A DNA stretch of 64,000 nt from Brachyhypopomus gauderio (Eukaryota; Chordata; Actinopteri; Gymnotiformes; Hypopomidae): assembly GCF_052324685.1 (NCBI RefSeq), contig NC_135212.1:45005212-45069211 (forward strand), in the 5' to 3' direction. Each line of letters starts with the position of its first letter. The first letter of the stretch is position 1. Below the pieces are notes generated by a model. The model made no database searches. It was not told where the DNA came from and saw only the letters and a program-made list of their open reading frames with translations. Below are positions 61,296 through 64,000 of the stretch, piece by piece. The translations under genes were made by a program, and so were the position numbers.

Positions 61296-63953
61296 TGTGT
61301 GTGGGGGGGAATGTTCAAAAATAACTGTCAGTTTGTCACTGCGGAGTGGAGAAGCCTTGTTTTAGTCTGATTTGCACGCTCTGAACATACTGTTGTTATT
61401 CGGGACATATTTAATCTATCGCTTAACTGAAGAGATTGTCAGAGAAGACATGCCTTGCCGATGATTTTGCTGTAATTGTGTGTGGTTTGACCCAATACAG
61501 TCTGATTTATGACAAGTTAAACACAGAGGCAAATTGTGAAAAAGCCAATTCTGATTGAGAAACTTACATGGGGGCCAGTGGGGCAGTTTTCTGTGCCTAG
61601 GGCCAAACAAATGCTCATAACTACAAAACTGATCAAATGTTTCGATATTTAGGTCTGCCAGAAAGGACAAGTTTGGATGTCTGTAGAGTGTAATGTGTGT
61701 AGAGTCTAGTGTGTGTTATGGTGTGTGGGAATGTATGTGTTGTGTATGAACGTATGTCGGAAAAAAGTTGTGTAGTGTGTATGGTGTATATGTTGCATAT
61801 GTTGTGTGTGTGGAGTGGGTATGAGAGAGATATGTATATATGTGTGTGTGTGTGGTGGGTATGAGAGAGATGTATGTATGTATGTATGTGTGCATGTGTG
61901 GGCGTGTGCGTGTGTGGAGGGGGTATGATAGAGATGTATGTGCGTGTGTATGTATGTGTGTGTATGTGTTTGTGGTGTGTTACGTCCCCCTCTCTATGGG
62001 TGCAGGGTGGAATATGATAAATACACGGCACAGAGTCAAGCTGAGAGCAACTGAATGTTTTACTAGTCCAGAGAGCCAACACACAAACCAGATGTACATA
62101 GACAGAAGTCTAGACATAAGTAGTAATATCTCAAAACGGGCTAAAGATGGCAATGCCCATTTACCATGCACATACCACATACACAGGTCTGGCTACGGTG
62201 GGTCACAGGTGGCATCAAAGCAAGGAAAGAAATATAAGAAAACTCTTCCCTACCTAACAAAACCCCTAACCTAACAAACATACAAACGTGATGCCCACCT
62301 CCTTCCTAACATCTATACAACAAAACAAGGCTACAAACAAAAGAAAAAACACTGACCTACCCCACCATAGCCTCCCACATGAACAGTGAGCACAGTGTAC
62401 ACTCTGGGGTATACAGGAAACCTGGTAACCCCCTTCACACACCACATGAAACATACAACTAGAACAATGCTGGCTTTCTGCACAACACACCACTCAGCCA
62501 CACACCACTCAGCATCAAAAAGCAATCAGGTGTCTCTCTCCCTCTCTGTCCTTGCAGCCATCATTTATTCCAGAACGCCCGCCTTCCACAGTGTCCCATT
62601 GGTCAGCCGAGGGAGCCTTTCTGTAACCGGATTGGTGGAACTGTAACCAGATTGGAGGGGCTTGCCAATGTTGATTGTCCACGGCCAGAGGGCGATCAAC
62701 AGCAGCAACGAGTGCACCTAAGGGTGTAGACAGAAGAAAACACAACGTGCACTCCATGCACGTAACATGGTGTGTGTGTGTGCGCGCGTATGTGTGTGTT
62801 GAGTGGGTATGAGAGAGATGTATGTGTGTGTGTGTATGAGAGAGATGCATGTATATGTGCATGACTGTGTGGTGTGGGTAAGTAAGGTGACAGCCGTCGG
62901 AAACAAGCTGCTCCTGAACCTGCTGGTCCGGGAACGGAAGGCCCTGTATTTTCTCCCAGAGGGTAGAAGGGTAAACATTCTATGTCTGGGGTAAGAGCTG
63001 TCCATGGCAATGTTGCGAGCCTTCCGCAGGCATCTTTTTTTGATGTGTAGTCTCAATAATGGAAGGAGTGATGCGCTGGGCAGTTTTCACAACCCTTTGG
63101 ACTTTTGGTCTCCCGCAGTGCAGCTGCCATACCATACTGAGATGCAGTTGGTTTTGATGCTCTCAATAGTGCAGCGGTAAAAAGTTCTCAGGGGATCTGA
63201 GGGGACAGGTGGGCTTTCCTCAGCCTCGTCAGAAAGAAGAGTCGTTGGTGTGCCTTTTTAATTAGGATTAAGGTGTTGAGGGTTCAAGAGAGGTCCTCAG
63301 AAATGTGGACACCAAGGAACTTAGAACTGGTGACACGTTCAACCTCCACCCCATACATATGTCCACAATAAGTTCCTTGGTCTTCTTGGTGTTAGGAATC
63401 AGGTTGTTAGTGTTGCACCACTCTGTTAGGTGCTGGACCTCTTCTCTGTAGGCCGACTCATCATTATTGCTGATGAAGCCAATCACCGTTGTATCATCTG
63501 CAAACTTAACAATTGTATTGGAGTCGTGTACAGGTATGCAGTCGTAGGTGAAAAAAAGAGTATAGCAGAGGGCTCAGCACACATTAATTTAATTGTGTTT
63601 TTAAAGGTTTTACTACTGTTTTTTTAATGAGAGAGTGAGTGAAATCTTATTGCTACATTTAGTCAGGTTAAGGTTTTGTGTTCTTCTCTCAGTCCTGCAG
63701 AAGTGAGACTGATCTCTTTCCTCTGTGCTTTTCCCCCTCTCTGTAAAACTGTCACATTGTTGCATCTCTAGAGTTCTTCATTGATGGCCTTGGAGAGCTG
63801 ATGGTCGCTACTTGCAAAGGATTCTCTGTTGGCCACCAGCAAAGAATCTTCCGGAAAGACTATAGTCAATATAGGATACAGACAGGAAGCAGCAATGAAG
63901 AAAAACTGGCACATCATTTCTTTAAGAACCATCTGAAATGCATCAAGTATTGA
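44327..63953 (+). CDS. B4GALNT1/2-like GalNAc-transferase, copy B (complete, 11 exons, 473 aa)
   Basis: Coding exons: 44327-44382, 44544-44633, 44847-44975, 45703-45809, 45975-46012, 46295-46475, 49718-49804, 50103-50284, 53150-53293, 53392-53617 and 63772-63953. Every intron is GT-AG, all phases match, and the sum is 1422 nt with a single terminal TGA. Residues 1-5 are a short cytosolic tail and about 6-21 a hydrophobic anchor, as expected of a type II Golgi enzyme. Then come a stem with PPCKCEAD, the [10 protein letters not shown] region, a VHFSF segment, [13 protein letters not shown] and IIIADDS, the DDD metal/UDP-sugar motif at residues 312-314, [10 protein letters not shown], and a C-terminal FFIDGLG block. 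Family members transfer GalNAc in beta-1,4 linkage to make GM2/GD2-type or Sda-type glycans. The ATG at 44327 is chosen because it puts the anchor at the N terminus; the frame is open upstream with other Mets from 44162. It is slightly shorter than the mammalian enzymes. Confidence 0.9.
44697..44778 (+). repeat. Dispersed fish repeat in intron 2
   Basis: CATCAATCCATCCATTATCT ... TCGGGGTCATGGGGGGGCTGG ... AATCCCAGC is a very common teleost interspersed sequence. It lies between exons 2 and 3 of copy B. The class is uncertain (SINE/LINE-derived). Confidence 0.55.
45174..45375. mobile_element. 202-bp hAT MITE in intron 3 of copy B
   Basis: The ends CAGGGGTGCAA and TTGCGCCACTG are imperfect inverted repeats. 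CTGAACAG is duplicated exactly at 45166-45173 and 45376-45383. It contains an uninterrupted run of 20 G at 45247-45266. Confidence 0.8.
46068..46136 (+). repeat. (CA)n microsatellite in intron 5
   Basis: An almost pure run of about 34 CA units between exons 5 and 6 of copy B, likely length-polymorphic. Confidence 0.95.
46552..47600 (+). repeat. L2 tail and hairpin repeat copy in intron 6
   Basis: Matches 520-1194 of the window (CTTCATAAGACCATAAAACA ... ACTTCTTTGGTGG), apart from small changes, a 7-base CCGAATC difference and a 375 bp solo LTR at 47033-47407. The same composite therefore occurs in introns 6 and 8 of this gene. Confidence 0.8.
47033..47407. mobile_element. Solo LTR with 5-bp TSD
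   Basis: Begins TGTGACGCCGAGGGC and ends CTCACCGTGACA. GTTAT is duplicated at 47028-47032 and 47408-47412, and the empty site is AACAAGTTATATTACG at 1005-1020. The ends resemble those of E1 and E3 (TGTGACG ... CGTGACA), so it is probably a related family. No internal sequence remains. Confidence 0.82.
47697..47998. repeat. Dispersed fish repeat (SINE/LINE-like)
   Basis: Contains CACTAGTGATTACTAGGGGGC, GGGTTAGGTGCCTTGCTCAA and AATCGAACCCACGACTCTCC and ends ACCATGACTGCCCC. This is a common teleost interspersed sequence, also seen in part at 27838-27975. The tRNA-like B box is suggestive of a SINE, but a Pol III A box was not confirmed. Confidence 0.55.
48005..48062 (+). mobile_element. Helitron-like 3' terminus in intron 6
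   Basis: A hairpin ATTTCCTTCAGGAAAT (48037-48052) is followed six bases later by CTAG (48059-48062) and then T, matching the hairpin-CTRR-T rule for Helitron 3' ends. The same end, reversed, is at 55259-55284. The 5' end was not found, so the copy is probably truncated. Confidence 0.5.
48063..49717 (+). other. Rest of intron 6 of copy B
   Basis: Bases 48063-48140 repeat 173-245 (CACACTCTAAC.GGCAGTTATAATTTG). Bases 48571-48930 start TTGTGACGTCAGC and contain GATTATCCATGAAG and a GGGCGGGGACGGCACC end like the solo LTR at 47033-47407. This is a possible second LTR fragment, but its ends and TSD are unclear. The rest is AT-rich and non-coding. Confidence 0.4.
50346..50860 (-). mobile_element. 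Helitron-like or related repeat in intron 8
   Basis: Starts AATTAGATTTGCATTTTCTAAAGGAAATAC, a degraded reverse of the CTAG/hairpin terminus. It then has GT-rich minisatellite sequence (50396-50515) and a body (GGAGAAGCCTTATTTTAGTC ... GCCAAACAAATGCTCATAAC) shared with 58330-58625 and 61330-61625. The right part coincides with the start of the window duplication (50701 pairs with base 1). Confidence 0.45.
54144..54422. repeat. Palindromic repeat in intron 10 of copy B
   Basis: Copy of 3444-3722. The right arm here reads CAGGAGATGTTAGGGTAAGAG, closer to a perfect complement of the left arm than the copy-A version (CAGGACATGTTAGGGTGAGAG). Confidence 0.65.
55384..55818. repeat. TAGA/TACA tetranucleotide array
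   Basis: About 435 bp of ATAC/ATAG units in irregular order, with no stop in several minus-strand frames (Met-Tyr-Val-Cys type reading). It is a microsatellite, not a gene. Likely hypervariable in length. Confidence 0.95.
55870..57060. repeat. GT-rich minisatellite region
   Basis: Irregular units around GTGTGTATGAAGGTGTGTAG and GGTATGAGAGAGATGTATGT, plus pure (GT)n at 56968-57021. Long His/Thr-rich minus-strand frames are by-products. The stretch from 56526 recurs from 60295. Confidence 0.85.
57270..58112. mobile_element. Non-autonomous hAT with 8-bp TSD and nested inverted-repeat element
   Basis: The ends CAGAGGCGGTC and CCGCCACTG are hAT-like, and TATGTAGT flanks exactly (57262-57269 and 58113-58120). 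The sister repeat at 61042-61049 is the empty site. Inside, 57351-58032 begins GGTTCACACTACACGACTTT and ends with AGTGTGAACTTG, a second inverted-repeat element nested in the first. No transposase is present. Confidence 0.83.
59087..60290 (-). pseudogene. Ty3/gypsy LTR part and gag fragment
   Basis: Bases 59087-59636 are the first part of an LTR (TGTTACGTCCCC), preceded by TGGTG. Bases 60290-59640 on the minus strand encode a gag piece: a SCAN-like capsid segment ([33 protein letters not shown]) and a CCHC zinc knuckle ([14 protein letters not shown]). The rest of the element and the remainder of the LTR are missing. The open frame runs on into GT-repeat sequence, which is not part of gag. 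Confidence 0.7.
60295..62520. repeat. Second copy of the intron-10 repeat block
   Basis: Bases 60295-61049 repeat 56526-57269, and 61050-62520 repeat 58121-59600, differing by (GT)n lengths, a deletion near 61795 (against 58795-58880) and the hAT insertion. This is a tandem duplication of 2-3 kb within the intron. Confidence 0.8.
61978..62767. mobile_element. Solo gypsy LTR with 5-bp TSD (790 bp)
   Basis: TGTTACGTCCCC ... GCACGTAACA, flanked by TGGTG at 61973-61977 and 62768-62772. It shares its first ~540 bp with 59087-59636, which sits at the same position in the sister repeat, so one insertion was duplicated and the two copies then lost different parts. Confidence 0.75.
62880..63590 (-). 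pseudogene. LINE reverse-transcriptase C-terminal fragment
   Basis: Minus-strand pieces: [50 protein letters not shown] and, near the left end, [19 protein letters not shown]. They are in order but in different frames. It is the same family as 22950-23500. It lies about 180 bases before the last coding exon of copy B. Confidence 0.65.
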
Positions 63954-64000
63954 CATCACTTTCCAGAGGACCATCTCTGTAAAACGGGTCTGACAAGTCC

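Larger units (their letters stand above)
55259..63600. other. 8.3-kb repeat insertion in intron 10 of copy B
   Basis: Copy A reads TTATATAAAATAAAAGGTAG near 4576-4594. Copy B reads TTATATAAAA then CTAGATTTGC at 55259, and shared sequence resumes only at about 63600-63650. The block starts with a reversed Helitron-like terminus (CTAG 55259-55262; hairpin 55269-55284) and contains the array, minisatellites, hAT, gypsy and LINE pieces listed below. About 60-90 bases of the ancestral intron are missing at the right junction. Confidence 0.75.

Overview
The window is nuclear DNA from a vertebrate, almost certainly a teleost fish. It has GT-AG spliced genes, and its repeat spectrum is typical of fish: L2 with an esterase ORF1, Tc1, hAT, PIF/Harbinger, Helitron-like ends, BEL/Pao, Ty3/gypsy, and a THAP-transposase plus YqaJ-type element. 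Long (CA)n and TAGA/TACA arrays fit the same picture. No rRNA, tRNA, CRISPR array or bacterial-style operon was seen.

Only one cellular gene family is present: a beta-1,4-N-acetylgalactosaminyltransferase of the B4GALNT1/B4GALNT2 type (GT12), in two tandem head-to-tail copies on the + strand. Copy A enters the window mid-intron, and only its last three coding exons are seen (2450-2593, 2692-2917, 4838-5019). Copy B is complete: 11 coding exons from 44327 to 63953 join in frame into a 473-residue type II membrane glycosyltransferase. The duplicated segment begins at or before base 1, which pairs with 50701, and runs to the right edge. The three shared exons encode identical protein. Copy B's last intron is about 8.2 kb larger than copy A's.

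The ~39 kb between the copies is a transposon graveyard. From left to right it holds:
- a SWIM/YqaJ remnant (7187-8215) facing a broken THAP-DDE transposase (10998-12860), split by an LTR element at 8559-10656;
- a palindromic element (14334-16057) with a PIF/Harbinger element inside it (14655-15736);
- a BEL/Pao 3' end (17165-19202) interrupted by a compact LTR element (17367-18593);
- a second compact LTR element (20022-22761) whose left LTR carries a Harbinger-like MITE;
- LINE reverse-transcriptase debris (22950-23500);
- gag-like and Pro/Ala-repeat remnants (26760-27544);
- a full-length-looking L2 LINE with both ORFs open (about 28738-33660);
- a 7.5 kb endogenous-retrovirus-like element with nearly identical LTRs but a decayed interior (34004-41539);
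- a hAT element (41613-42412) and a decayed Tc1 element (42510-44011) just upstream of copy B.

Within copy B, the introns hold a 202 bp hAT MITE with a 20-G run, a solo LTR sitting in the loop of a hairpin repeat, Helitron-like termini, and the large intron-10 insertion. That insertion contains a tetranucleotide array, GT-rich minisatellites duplicated in tandem, a hAT with a matching empty site in the sister repeat, a gypsy LTR/gag fragment plus a matching solo LTR, and a LINE fragment.

The least familiar material is the compact LTR elements at 17367-18593 and 20022-22761. They encode related short basic-then-acidic proteins starting 18-31 nt from the LTR. Together with 8559-10656, they share an unusual leader (GAAYRACVAGCCA) where a tRNA primer site should be. 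All identities rest on reading motifs by eye; no database search was run.
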